A stretch of 9,228 nt of DNA from an uncultured Peptococcaceae bacterium (GTDB taxonomy: Bacteria; Bacillota; Dehalobacteriia; UBA4068; UBA4997): positions 1-9,228 of the forward strand of contig CANQSW010000051.1 in assembly GCA_947626615.1 (NCBI GenBank), given 5' to 3'. This document shows, one piece after another, positions 1 through 7,924 of this stretch. How positions within the stretch are numbered: position 1 is the stretch's first letter; every line of letters begins with the position of its first letter. The translations under genes were made by a program, and so were the position numbers. Under the pieces are notes generated by a model. That model worked only from the letters and a program-made list of their open reading frames with translations. It was not told the DNA's origin and made no database searches.

Positions 1-659
1 TCGGCAAGCTGTACAGTTATGAATTGATTGTCAAAAACTGAGTGAAGCAATCCTCTTTTATATGACTTGAGGAGGTCCAGCAATCGGCGTTGGGCTTCGA
101 TGCGACGCTCCAACAAATTCATAAAAGCTGCAATTTTCTGTTGCTCCTTTATATTTTTAGGGAGTGTATGGCGTGTAGCAAAAAAATCCTCTGTTGGCAC
201 ATTGAGCAGACCGTGATTTCGTGCGCCTTCGGCAGCGATCTTGTAGATTTCCTTGTACCATTTCAAGGAATCGAAGTAAGTTTTTATGAAATCCGAGTCA
301 TAATTCTTTACAGAAAAACAGATGTAGAGTGTTGAGAGCGCCCCCATAGGGTAACGATCAAGTCTTTTGATTGAACCGAAATCAAACCCGACTGAATAAC
401 TTTTATTATAGGCAAATTCACCGTTCAGCAACAGATAATACCCGCTCATATCTTTGCTGGCAACGGTTTTATTGAAGTATGAGATTTGCTCTACAAGACC
501 GTCTTTCGATGATATGGTCAATGGGAGGTTACTTTCGTTTTGGCTGTTTTTGCGAGTGATCCTGTCTGTAAAATCAGATAAGCGAACTGTACGCCATTCC
601 CCCTCAAACCCCGGAAACCGCAGCTTGGGCACAAGCGCCTTTTGACTATTACTTGAGGA
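1..659 (-). CDS. hsdS: Partial HsdS-type specificity cassette without ATG (probable silent hsdS')
   Basis: HsdS is the DNA-recognition subunit of type I restriction-modification enzymes; each half holds a target recognition domain followed by a conserved helix that packs against HsdM. Read on the minus strand, the frame is open from just after a TAA at 660-662 to the left window edge. It begins with the block KALVPKLRFPGFEGEW, typical of the start of an HsdS repeat, then a variable domain of about 140 residues, then the long conserved helix with EQQKIAAF, LLERRIEAQRRLLDLL and YKRGLL, which is the HsdS spacer helix. No ATG lies in frame between the stop and the conserved block. The only possible start near it is GTG at 632-630, with just a weak AAGG in front. 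I infer a silent cassette whose promoter and start codon are supplied elsewhere after recombination; the adjacent recombinase supports this. The variable domain cannot be tied to a target sequence by eye. The alternative is a GTG-started gene that is expressed. The continuation left of base 1 is unseen. Confidence 0.85.
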
Positions 660-664
660 TTACA

Positions 665-710
665 ATAGTGACTTAATACCTCCATAATTGCTATAGGAGG
701 TGGTCACTAT
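665..710 (+). promoter_or_regulatory. Two-part inverted repeat masking the recombinase RBS and start codon
   Basis: Outer arms ATAGTGAC (665-672) and GTCACTAT (703-710) are perfect 8-base complements. Inner arms ACCTCC (678-683) and GGAGGT (696-701) are perfect 6-base complements. They are separated by TTAAT on one side and one G on the other, around a 12-base loop. In RNA this would pair the Shine-Dalgarno AGGAGG and the first two bases of the ATG into one hairpin. I infer translational repression of the recombinase, or an operator for a dimeric protein. A recombination site is less likely, because the repeat overlaps the coding start. Confidence 0.7.
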
Positions 711-1656
711 GACTGAAAACACACATTACAAGACGCTTATAAACGAATGGCTGAAAGCCAAGCAGCCCATGATCACAGCGTCGACACACGCAAACTTCGT
801 GTTGATCGCAGAGAATCATCTGATTCCGTATTTCGGGAAAAGAAAAATCGGCTCGATCACCGAAGCCGATATCCAAGAGTTCATTTTGCACTTGTTCCGA
901 GAAGGTAGACTGGACAATACAGGGGGTTTGACCGTCAAAACCATTCGAGATGTCATACTCGTGCTGCGGCTGTCCCTGACATACGGGTACAAAGAAAAAG
1001 CGATTCCGCTTTTGAATTGGGAGTTGCTGGAATATCCAAAAGAAAAAGGAGTCCACAGAGTCATTTCCTTATCCAAGGAGCAGGAGCAAGAGCTGATACA
1101 GTGCATTTATCTTCATCTTGACCGCAAGTCGGCAGGCATACTTATTGCTTTGCTCACCGGGCTTCGTATTGGTGAGCTGTGCGGTTTGCAAATGTGTGAT
1201 ATCTCATTGGCAGATAACACGATCACGATCAGCCGAACGGTTCAACGTATCTACGACAAACGCAAGGGCAAAACCTACATAAACATTGGCGCGCCGAAAA
1301 CAAAAAGTTCTAGCCGCATTATCCCGTTTCCATCTTTGCTCGGAAATATTATACGGAAATACATAACAGATAACCCAAACCATTATTTTCTGACGGGAAG
1401 GGCGAAGCCGACTGAACCGAGGACTTATCGTCAATACTTTGCACGTTTTCTGAAACGGTATGATCTGCCCAAAGTAAAGTTCCACGAGATCAGACACACG
1501 TTTGCAGTTCGCGCGATCGAGATCCCTGACTTCGATATAAAGTCGCTTTCTGAGATACTTGGGCATAAAAATGTGTCGTTTACGCTGAATGTTTACGGAA
1601 GCGCAAATCTGCAGCAGAAGATCAAATGTATGAATCTTTTGAATGATCTGCTGTAA
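709..1656 (+). CDS. Tyrosine site-specific recombinase (probable hsdS invertase)
   Basis: This enzyme cuts and rejoins DNA at paired sites through a covalent 3'-phosphotyrosine. I place the start at ATG 709, because AGGAGG at 695-700 sits eight bases upstream; a GTG at 700 is in frame but overlaps that site. The 315-residue product has the usual two-part layout. An N-terminal core-binding domain (about residues 5-100) contains INEWLK and the LIPYFGKRKI turn. A C-terminal catalytic domain (about 115-310) has all expected residues: Arg153 in TGLRIGEL, a beta-hairpin Lys near 197-199, His259 and Arg262 in HEIRH, His286 in LGHK, and nucleophile Tyr296 in NVYGSA. It is therefore predicted active. 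It resembles XerC/Tn916-Int relatives, which include integrases, but it lies divergent from an hsdS fragment and no other phage or element gene is in view, so I favour an invertase that shuffles hsdS cassettes. The gene is AT-rich (about 37% GC in one 60-base sample). Its start is sequestered in an inverted repeat. Confidence 0.93.
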   Translation: MTENTHYKTLINEWLKAKQPMITASTHANFVLIAENHLIPYFGKRKIGSITEADIQEFILHLFREGRLDNTGGLTVKTIRDVILVLRLSLTYGYKEKAIPLLNWELLEYPKEKGVHRVISLSKEQEQELIQCIYLHLDRKSAGILIALLTGLRIGELCGLQMCDISLADNTITISRTVQRIYDKRKGKTYINIGAPKTKSSSRIIPFPSLLGNIIRKYITDNPNHYFLTGRAKPTEPRTYRQYFARFLKRYDLPKVKFHEIRHTFAVRAIEIPDFDIKSLSEILGHKNVSFTLNVYGSANLQQKIKCMNLLNDLL

Positions 1657-1729
1657 GCGAGGCTGTCCGTATATTTTTGTAGCTCCCAGGGGCTGGCGGC
1701 GGGATGCCTTCGTCAACTGACATTAAAAA

Positions 1730-1766
1730 ATAGCTTCTGAGGTCGGATATTGACTTCGGAAGCTAT
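1730..1766. terminator. Bidirectional rho-independent terminator between converging genes
   Basis: ATAGCTTC (1730-1737) pairs with GAAGCTAT (1759-1766). The next seven bases, TGAGGTC and GACTTCG, also pair on the plus-strand RNA with two G-U wobbles, giving a stem of about 15 base pairs and a 7-base loop. On the minus strand the same stem has two A-C mismatches but is followed by six U (bases 1725-1730 are A on the plus strand), the better termination tail. The site lies between the stop codon of the recombinase and that of the HAD gene, so it can end transcripts from both. The main user is probably the four-gene minus-strand operon. Confidence 0.8.
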
Positions 1767-1807
1767 CTTTATCAATATTTTTAGGTTATTATAAGCTGCC
1801 AATACGA

Positions 1808-2830
1808 TCAATTATTATGCCCCGGGATCAATTCATCAAGGTCTTGATTCATTTTTTTCAATTCGCGTTTTTCCTTATCCGTCAACTTATTGGGGAATTT
1901 CTCTGCCGTTTGATTTAGCACGACCTTCATTTTGAACATATTGGCAGGTTGGCGCAATATTTCTTGCTCGGTTTTAATTTGTTCTTTCGCGGCGATCTCA
2001 TTAATAATTTGTTTTACATATTTTGTCAGATCGCTTCGTGCCGAATAATCCGCCGGAGCATAAAAATTCAGCCGCCCGTCATTATACAGTTGATATACCC
2101 CAGAACGATTATTTTTTTCAGGATCAAAAACGCCTATCGAATAGCCGCCTCTGCTTTTTACGAGACGCATACATGGTATATCTGTGGCGCTGTCGCCAAT
2201 ATAAACTATATTATCATATTGGATGCGCAGGTTTTCTTTCGGCACACTTTGATTTACACGCTCGTCGTATTCTTCCATATATCCTTTGGCGATCCTGAAA
2301 ATGAATTGAGTTTTATTAGTATAATTGACTGCCTGGGCCGGCCATTCGGCGACGCCATCAGTGTTATAATAGTATGAAGAAGCGTAGATCCGCTTGATCT
2401 CGCCGGCGATCTTGCTTCCCTCAATGATCTCTTTTAAGCCGGAAGAGATAATATAGTGTTCAAGTTCCACACCTTTACTTGCGGCATAGTTGTTCATGCG
2501 CTTAAACCAAGTGTCTACGCCTTTGAACAACTCCACTTTTGCACCGGCCGCTTTGAAATATTCTCTTTTCAGAGATCTGCCTTTGAATTTTGAGTATTTG
2601 ATTAATTCATACATCCAGGCCAAATTGTTGTCCATCAGGTTATCTTCCGCCAATTTGCCGGATTCTTGCCAAAAAACATCTTTTTCGATATCAAAAGACG
2701 GTATCAAAGTAAATGATTGCATATCATCTGATGACAAGGTTTTGTCAAAATCATAACAAATAGCCATAATGGGCTTTTTGGCTCTGATCTCTCTGTTGAT
2801 TTCAGCATAAAATTCATCTAAATTTTTCAT
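1808..2830 (-). CDS. HAD-superfamily phosphatase, fourth gene of the defence operon
   Basis: HAD enzymes use an aspartate nucleophile to remove phosphate from small molecules or proteins. All four motifs are present in this 340-residue protein: motif I DFDKT with Asp27 and Asp29; motif II YIISSG with Ser129/130; a candidate motif III Lys173 in NKTQ; and motif IV GDSATD with Asp213 and Asp217. The roughly 95 residues between motifs I and II form a helical C1-type cap, as in phosphoserine phosphatase relatives, so the substrate is probably small or a flexible side chain. A charged, helical C-terminal tail (about 285-340) rich in Lys and Glu follows the catalytic core. No signal peptide or membrane segment is visible, so it is likely cytosolic. 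The start ATG at 2830 has AAGGTGA at 2837-2843. It lies 20 bases after the helicase stop, with no terminator between, so it is probably cotranscribed. It is far more AT-rich than the upstream genes (about 38% GC in one sample). Its substrate and its role in defence are unknown. Confidence 0.88.
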   Translation of the reverse strand: MKNLDEFYAEINREIRAKKPIMAICYDFDKTLSSDDMQSFTLIPSFDIEKDVFWQESGKLAEDNLMDNNLAWMYELIKYSKFKGRSLKREYFKAAGAKVELFKGVDTWFKRMNNYAASKGVELEHYIISSGLKEIIEGSKIAGEIKRIYASSYYYNTDGVAEWPAQAVNYTNKTQFIFRIAKGYMEEYDERVNQSVPKENLRIQYDNIVYIGDSATDIPCMRLVKSRGGYSIGVFDPEKNNRSGVYQLYNDGRLNFYAPADYSARSDLTKYVKQIINEIAAKEQIKTEQEILRQPANMFKMKVVLNQTAEKFPNKLTDKEKRELKKMNQDLDELIPGHNN

Positions 2831-2850
2831 TATGTATCACCTTCGTACCC

Positions 2851-5800
2851 TCAACTTATCCCCTTGGAAAAAGGGCTCAGATCGATAAACAGATGCTTTA
2901 ATTCTTCGGGGTCGGCACATTCCCTGAACAAATATTCCAACAGTTCCTCCTGCCGCGCCTGGCCCAGCGTCAGGCGATACAGCGACAATATCTTGATCAA
3001 CCGTTCGTAAGAAACGGTGTCTCGGCTCATGGGATACATAGGTACGATCCGCTCTATCTTGATAGCTTGGTCCTTGCCAAAACACCAAAACGGCACCAGC
3101 TCCGATTGCTCAGGCTTTTTATCTGCCTGGGCTGCCGCAAACATTTCCGCCCAAATATCTGACTTGAAAGGGATATCGCCATATTTTTGGGCGATATTCT
3201 GTCGTATAGCCAAGCACTTATAGCGGTTGATACGGCCTTCTCTTTGTTCCAAGTCAATAGGGTTGCTGGGCAGATTCCAATGCATTACCTTGCGGCAATA
3301 GTTGTGGAAATCCAAGCCCTCCTGCCCGATGGAAGTAGACGCCAGCACGAATGGCCGCAAAGGGCTGTTGAAAGCGCCGCGAATATTGCCTTTGCGGTCG
3401 GCGCTGCTCTCATCGTTTCTGTCCGTCACGAATCCGACTGCGTAATGAGCGCGCATCTGATAACGCTCGCGTTCCCCCTGCAGCCTGCTGCGAAAAGTCT
3501 GAAAGGTATCCACGTCATAAGAAGCGGTATGTATACGCAGATCAGTCAGCATGATCTCCTGCACGTTAGCATCGCGGTGGTCGGCGTCAGCAAAGCCGAC
3601 GTTCTCTCTGATCATATGCAGATACTCATCGAACATCGCCTGAAAACAGCCGTCTTTGCAATACAGCAAAACATCCTGCCAATGTGTATTATCGTCGGCT
3701 TTTTTGGTGTGGAATTGGCCGGCCGTCAGTTCCACCACAGCGGTGGCTTCGGTAGTATTAAAATAGTTGACGAAGATCTTGGCAAGCGAGGTGGCATACG
3801 CAATGTTCCCACCGTTGGAGCGATAAACACAGACCGCCGGAGACCCCAAGACCATATCCGTCAGAGTAGGGATAAGGTCATCCGGCATTCTGCCAAGCTC
3901 CAGCGCGCTGCCCAAACCAAATAAATATTTCAGGCGATCTATATGCGCCAAAAAAGCGCTGTTGCCGCGGTCGCTGCCGCCGGGGGCATCTTCATCGCCA
4001 ACGGTATTGTTTGCCGAGGCCTCCAGCGCGGCAAACCAGCTTGTCACATACGCCGCGCCGTCCATGAGCATAGGGGCAAGGTAATACCACTTTGCGTCGG
4101 CAGGGCCGGCGGTAGTTTTTTCATACTGTTTCAGGGCGGTCAACCTGTCCCGCAGGCTGTTTCTGATCTGCCGTTCGATATCTGTTAAAGACATTTTCGC
4201 ATTCAGCGCGCTGACAGGGTCATACAGCGAAGCTAATGTGGCGGAAGGATACAACAAACAAAACAGGCTCATCCTTTGCGGCTCGCCGCCGGAAAGCGAA
4301 AATTGCAAACGGTGATAGGGGTAGCGATACTTCGCGTTATACCGCAGATTCTTTTTTCTGATATTCTTGGTCTGCCTGTTCAGGCGGCCGACCGTCCGCT
4401 GTTCCGCTTCATAAGAGATCAGCGCGCCGATCATTCTGGGCACCATTTCCCAGGCAGAAAACACTAATATTTTGGAGAAATTTTGGCTGTCGCGGTAAGC
4501 GCCCTGCAGGGCATAGTAGGGCCTGCTGGGCGGGATCCAAAGATAAAGCTCCGCGCCTTTTTCGAAGGCTGCCTCTTTCAGTTTTTCCAGCCGGGCATTA
4601 ACGGCGGGCAGTTTTTTGTAATTGTTTACTTTATTGGGGTCAAGCCAAAGCAGGTCGCTTTTGGCCAGGTCGATCTTGTCTTTATGGCCCGCAAAAAACT
4701 TCTCAATGTTCTGTTTTACTTTATAGTTGCGCATGAACGACAAGATATATGGGCTGCTCTTAACATAGTCCACCGGCAGGGAGTAGCCTGCGCCTATATC
4801 TTGCAACAGTTTCCCGGCTGCCAGATAAGCAGCGATATCCGCTTCCGTTACGGCCAGCGGCTGTTTTACGCTGCTGTCGTCCGTGTAGTCGCCCTGATCC
4901 ATAACGGAGTTGCGCTCTGTGCGGCACACGCCGGCATACATGGCGTTTTCCGCCGCGTTTTTCACCTGCAGCACGGCGCTGCTGCCGGAAGCCAGTTCAT
5001 GCAGAGCCACGGAATAATCCGACCACACCAGGTGGAATGCAGCGGTGTGACCGGCAAACAGAAAGTCCATAACTTGGAAAAATTCCGCATACGGCTCGTC
5101 CACCTGCGCCTCGTCGATCTCCTCCAGCGTCGAATAGAGCTTATATGGCGTGGCCGATAGCAGCAGAGTCCGGGTATTGCCGCCGCCCAGAAATTTCTGC
5201 GCCAGTATCCCGGTATCAGATTCCTGATGCGAATCCAGCAAAAATTTGAAACGCTGAAATTCGTCCATGATAACGAGATCAGGCTCCAACATCTGCGTGC
5301 CGATACGCGCAAACATGACGCGAAGCGCGTTCAAAAGATAGCCGTTCGTATACGGCGAGCTGCCTGCCGCCTGTTTGGCCAGGTGTTCTTGCAGCTGTTG
5401 CAGGATATGATGCTCCAGGTCGTATTCATATATCTTTTTGATGACCGAAGCCGGATAGACGCCGTTCGTCTTTTTCGCGCAGTCGATCACCCGGCACTCG
5501 TAGGCGTTTTTTGCCCAGCTCGACCAGGCTTTTTTAGCATTATAGACGAGCAGGGTCTCCAATTCAGCCTGATACGCCGCCAGCTCCGGCAAGCGGCGCA
5601 GTATGGCAAACATCAACGCTCTTTCGCTGACCATACCGCCGCCGTTGGTCATCTGAAAAGACGTGCCGGGAGTAAGCGGTATCAGCTGGATATAACCCTC
5701 CCGCAATGCTTCGTCGGCTTCCTGTTCCGCGATCTTCAAATGCAGCATAGATAAGCGGGTATCCGAAACGCCTTCGATCCTGGCGGTGTCGGATATTTTT

Positions 5801-6072
5801 AATTTTTGTATGTTCTGTCTGGCGATACCGATGTTGGAGCAGATATAAACCACTTTCATCAGATCGTCGTGCTGCTCCAGCCGCAGCCTGGCCGCTTTCA
5901 CGATCACGCCGCGGGCTATCAGCGTTTTGCCCATGCCGACTTCATCTGCCACCAGCACCCGGTTCTGGCCGTGCCGAAACAGATAGTCGATACGCTCCAC
6001 CGTCGCCCGCTGAAAGTCCTTCAGGGCGCGCATGGTGTTGGCTTCCACGGTATCTATATTAAATTTTGCCAT
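2851..6072 (-). CDS. zacC: Large SF2 helicase/translocase, ZacC-like
   Basis: An ATP-driven DNA helicase or translocase of superfamily 2 with SNF2-like traits, 1073 residues. Visible motifs in order: a Q-like segment LKDFQRATVERI (about 17-28); Walker A in ADEVGMGKT (42-50); Ia-like VVYICSN (74-80); Walker B as DEFQ (270-273) instead of DEAD or DEAH; motif III LSATPYKL (305-312); motif IV ILVFSAWEM (535-543); motif V STSIGQEGLDF (about 912-922); and motif VI QREGRINRYK (943-952). Two features stand out: about 190 residues between Ia and Walker B, and about 370 between IV and V, where a normal SF2 protein has only some tens. These look like inserted domains. The start ATG at 6072 has AGGAGG at 6079-6084 and overlaps the end of the PLD gene by 14 bases, so the two are translationally coupled and probably made in fixed ratio. 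In context it is the motor of an anti-phage complex that works with the HKD nuclease. The symbol rests on recalled Azaca architecture, not on a search. Confidence 0.88.
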   Translation of the reverse strand: MAKFNIDTVEANTMRALKDFQRATVERIDYLFRHGQNRVLVADEVGMGKTLIARGVIVKAARLRLEQHDDLMKVVYICSNIGIARQNIQKLKISDTARIEGVSDTRLSMLHLKIAEQEADEALREGYIQLIPLTPGTSFQMTNGGGMVSERALMFAILRRLPELAAYQAELETLLVYNAKKAWSSWAKNAYECRVIDCAKKTNGVYPASVIKKIYEYDLEHHILQQLQEHLAKQAAGSSPYTNGYLLNALRVMFARIGTQMLEPDLVIMDEFQRFKFLLDSHQESDTGILAQKFLGGGNTRTLLLSATPYKLYSTLEEIDEAQVDEPYAEFFQVMDFLFAGHTAAFHLVWSDYSVALHELASGSSAVLQVKNAAENAMYAGVCRTERNSVMDQGDYTDDSSVKQPLAVTEADIAAYLAAGKLLQDIGAGYSLPVDYVKSSPYILSFMRNYKVKQNIEKFFAGHKDKIDLAKSDLLWLDPNKVNNYKKLPAVNARLEKLKEAAFEKGAELYLWIPPSRPYYALQGAYRDSQNFSKILVFSAWEMVPRMIGALISYEAEQRTVGRLNRQTKNIRKKNLRYNAKYRYPYHRLQFSLSGGEPQRMSLFCLLYPSATLASLYDPVSALNAKMSLTDIERQIRNSLRDRLTALKQYEKTTAGPADAKWYYLAPMLMDGAAYVTSWFAALEASANNTVGDEDAPGGSDRGNSAFLAHIDRLKYLFGLGSALELGRMPDDLIPTLTDMVLGSPAVCVYRSNGGNIAYATSLAKIFVNYFNTTEATAVVELTAGQFHTKKADDNTHWQDVLLYCKDGCFQAMFDEYLHMIRENVGFADADHRDANVQEIMLTDLRIHTASYDVDTFQTFRSRLQGERERYQMRAHYAVGFVTDRNDESSADRKGNIRGAFNSPLRPFVLASTSIGQEGLDFHNYCRKVMHWNLPSNPIDLEQREGRINRYKCLAIRQNIAQKYGDIPFKSDIWAEMFAAAQADKKPEQSELVPFWCFGKDQAIKIERIVPMYPMSRDTVSYERLIKILSLYRLTLGQARQEELLEYLFRECADPEELKHLFIDLSPFSKGIS

Positions 6073-7924
6073 GCCCGGCCTCCTGCTGATCTTTCAGTTT
6101 GAGGGTCTTTTTGAAGGTGGCGTAAAGCTCTCGGAATTCCTGCGGCACAACATCTTCTTTGGTGATCATCCGCACCAAATAGCCGATCTCCGTTATCTTT
6201 TCCGGCTCTTGCAGGGCTGCCCGCAGCATTTTTTCATACAAAGCGGGCAGACTGGCGTGGCCTTTCTGCCAAGCGCCGTTTGCGGCAGCAGATCTGCCTT
6301 CCAGCAGAGAAAGCAGATATTCGTCGCCCAAGATGAAGGCAACGTATTCCACAAAGGTCCGTCTATCTTTGATGACGCTGTTTACGACGGCATTTTCCCG
6401 CTCGGCCGGTATGCCGCGGGTCGGTATCATGATCATGCGTTCGATCTCCAAACCGTCGCCCTTGACGCGCAGCAGATAAAATTCCGAAACTTGCAGAATA
6501 TCCAGCTGGCGGAAAAACATTTTCTGCGCAAGCGGCAGGGGATTATCGCGGCGAAACGGCGTGATAGAAATATCTCCGTCGGGTATCTGCCCGTCAACTG
6601 TCAAAGAAATATCATATTTGCCGTCCTGCTCCGTCACGTCGGCCCGCATGGGCAGCCGGCAAACGGCCTTGACGAGCTGCTCCAATCTTATGGCGGCTTC
6701 CTGCTGCGGGTCTGGCGCTGCCTCTGCGGGCGCAGCAGGTTCAAACGGGTTTTGCGTTCCGTCCGCTTTGCCGCAGAAAAGGTCGCTCAAAAATTTTTCG
6801 CCGTTGTAGTATCTGCTTTTTGTGCGAAGCCGCAGCAGCATTTCCACGTTGCTATGCACGGCGGCGTGGGTGGCGTTCATTGAGCCAAGATAGATATCCA
6901 CGTCGGTATATTTCCGGCGCAGATACAGCTTGGCGTGGATATCCTGCTTTTGTTTAGCGCCGTCTGCGTCGGATATGGCGTCCTCACCGTCTACAATATC
7001 GTCCTTTAACGTGTAGATCTGGAAATTGTCAGATTGCGCGGCGGCGAATTTCGTCAGCTCGCTTTTGCGGGTTATAAGCGTCCGGGTGGTGCCGAGCAGC
7101 GAATGTTCCGGCTTGTTCCAGTATTCGATCATGCTGCCGGAGATAAATGGCGAAAACACGGCCAATTCATTGAAGCTATAATCTGCCGCGCCGCTTTTCT
7201 GGCTGAACAACGGGTCAGCCAGCATATTATACCCGGCAGCGCCGATGCCGAGCGGCATGATCTCAAAGTCGTCGCCAAACTCTTTGGTGTTCGTGCTAAA
7301 AGCCACGTTGCTTAAAGCGCCCCGCAGCTTCCGCAGAGCGTTTTGCTTGGCGGCGGCATTTTGTACGGCCGGGGATATTTTGCCGCATAAGAAATCCAAA
7401 AAGTGGAGGAGCGGCTGCGTTTTCTGAACTGTCGGCGCGCTTGGGTCGCTGTCCATCGCAAAACTTATATCCCAACTGCGGTCAAAGGTGAGATTACGGC
7501 TGAGAACAGCCAAACGATATTTATGTTCACCCTTGGCGTTCACGTATTGCAGCAGCCACATTTTGGGGTGGAAGGCCGGATAAAAACCGGCTGCTTTTGT
7601 TTTCGGCAAGGCCACCGGGATGATCATTTTTTCCAGCAGCAGCTCCAGAGGGCTTGATTTGCTCGGCATCTTGATCTGCCCGGCCTCGCAGAAGATCAGC
7701 AGCTTCTCGGAAACTTTCTGCAATGCGTTCAGCAGGCTGACGGGATCCTGCAAAAGTTTGCTGTCCATATCTTCCGCCAAACCAAGCGCCAGGCAGACAG
7801 CCGTGAGCGCCGCCAGGTCCAATGAATAGGTCGTTCCGACTGCAAACTGCAGCGAATAGCCAGCGGGCGGCAGCAGCATGGAACTGTAGCTCACACGGTC
7901 TTTCGTGTCGTTGGTCTTAAACAT
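6059..7924 (-). CDS. zacB: Phospholipase D-family (HKD) protein, probable nuclease, ZacB-like
   Basis: PLD-family enzymes use paired HxK...N motifs to cleave phosphodiester bonds; bacterial defence members are usually nucleases. In this 621-residue protein the first motif is FHPKMW (His119, Lys121) with LSRNLT (Ser142, Asn144) downstream, and the second is IHAKLY (His330, Lys332) with GSMNAT (Ser348, Asn350). Both half-sites look intact, so one polypeptide can form a full active site. After residue 370 comes a low-complexity linker rich in Ala, Pro and Glu (about 394-410), then a C-terminal domain of about 200 residues with no motif I recognise. The start is ATG 7924, where AGGAGG (7931-7936) is six bases upstream; a GTG at 7942 in the same frame would place that site inside the gene. 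It overlaps the DUF6361 stop by 8 bases and the helicase start by 14. There is no signal peptide, so it acts inside the cell. Together with the helicase it probably forms the DNA-destroying core of the system. The family is well supported; the ZacB name is less so. Confidence 0.87.
   Translation of the reverse strand: MFKTNDTKDRVSYSSMLLPPAGYSLQFAVGTTYSLDLAALTAVCLALGLAEDMDSKLLQDPVSLLNALQKVSEKLLIFCEAGQIKMPSKSSPLELLLEKMIIPVALPKTKAAGFYPAFHPKMWLLQYVNAKGEHKYRLAVLSRNLTFDRSWDISFAMDSDPSAPTVQKTQPLLHFLDFLCGKISPAVQNAAAKQNALRKLRGALSNVAFSTNTKEFGDDFEIMPLGIGAAGYNMLADPLFSQKSGAADYSFNELAVFSPFISGSMIEYWNKPEHSLLGTTRTLITRKSELTKFAAAQSDNFQIYTLKDDIVDGEDAISDADGAKQKQDIHAKLYLRRKYTDVDIYLGSMNATHAAVHSNVEMLLRLRTKSRYYNGEKFLSDLFCGKADGTQNPFEPAAPAEAAPDPQQEAAIRLEQLVKAVCRLPMRADVTEQDGKYDISLTVDGQIPDGDISITPFRRDNPLPLAQKMFFRQLDILQVSEFYLLRVKGDGLEIERMIMIPTRGIPAERENAVVNSVIKDRRTFVEYVAFILGDEYLLSLLEGRSAAANGAWQKGHASLPALYEKMLRAALQEPEKITEIGYLVRMITKEDVVPQEFRELYATFKKTLKLKDQQEAGHGKI
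6079..6084 (-). promoter_or_regulatory. Ribosome binding site of the helicase inside the PLD gene
   Basis: AGGAGG lies six bases before ATG 6072 and within the last codons of the PLD gene. The spacing is identical to the site of the PLD gene itself, suggesting coupled translation at similar rates. Confidence 0.85.

Noticed and set aside
630..632. GTG as a true start of the hsdS frame.
   Set aside because: It lies inside the conserved N-terminal block (between KAL and PKLRF) with only a weak AAGG upstream, and the HsdS-like residues continue before it up to the stop at 660-662.
642..666. A recombinase promoter made of TTGACT (642-647) and TACAAT (661-666).
   Set aside because: The 13-base spacer is too short for a sigma-70 promoter, and no better -10 stands at the right distance.
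700..1656. The tyrosine recombinase as integrase of a prophage or conjugative element.
   Set aside because: No excisionase, relaxase, phage gene, tRNA or att-like direct repeat is visible nearby, while an hsdS fragment is immediately adjacent. It cannot be excluded, because the window ends on both sides.
3187..3924. A 245-residue open frame on the plus strand inside the helicase gene, with similar ones at 4483-5160, 5227-5754 and 6032-6883.
   Set aside because: They lie opposite genes with clear conserved motifs. They have no ribosome binding site or recognisable domain and arise because the GC-rich third codon positions of the real genes suppress stops on the other strand.
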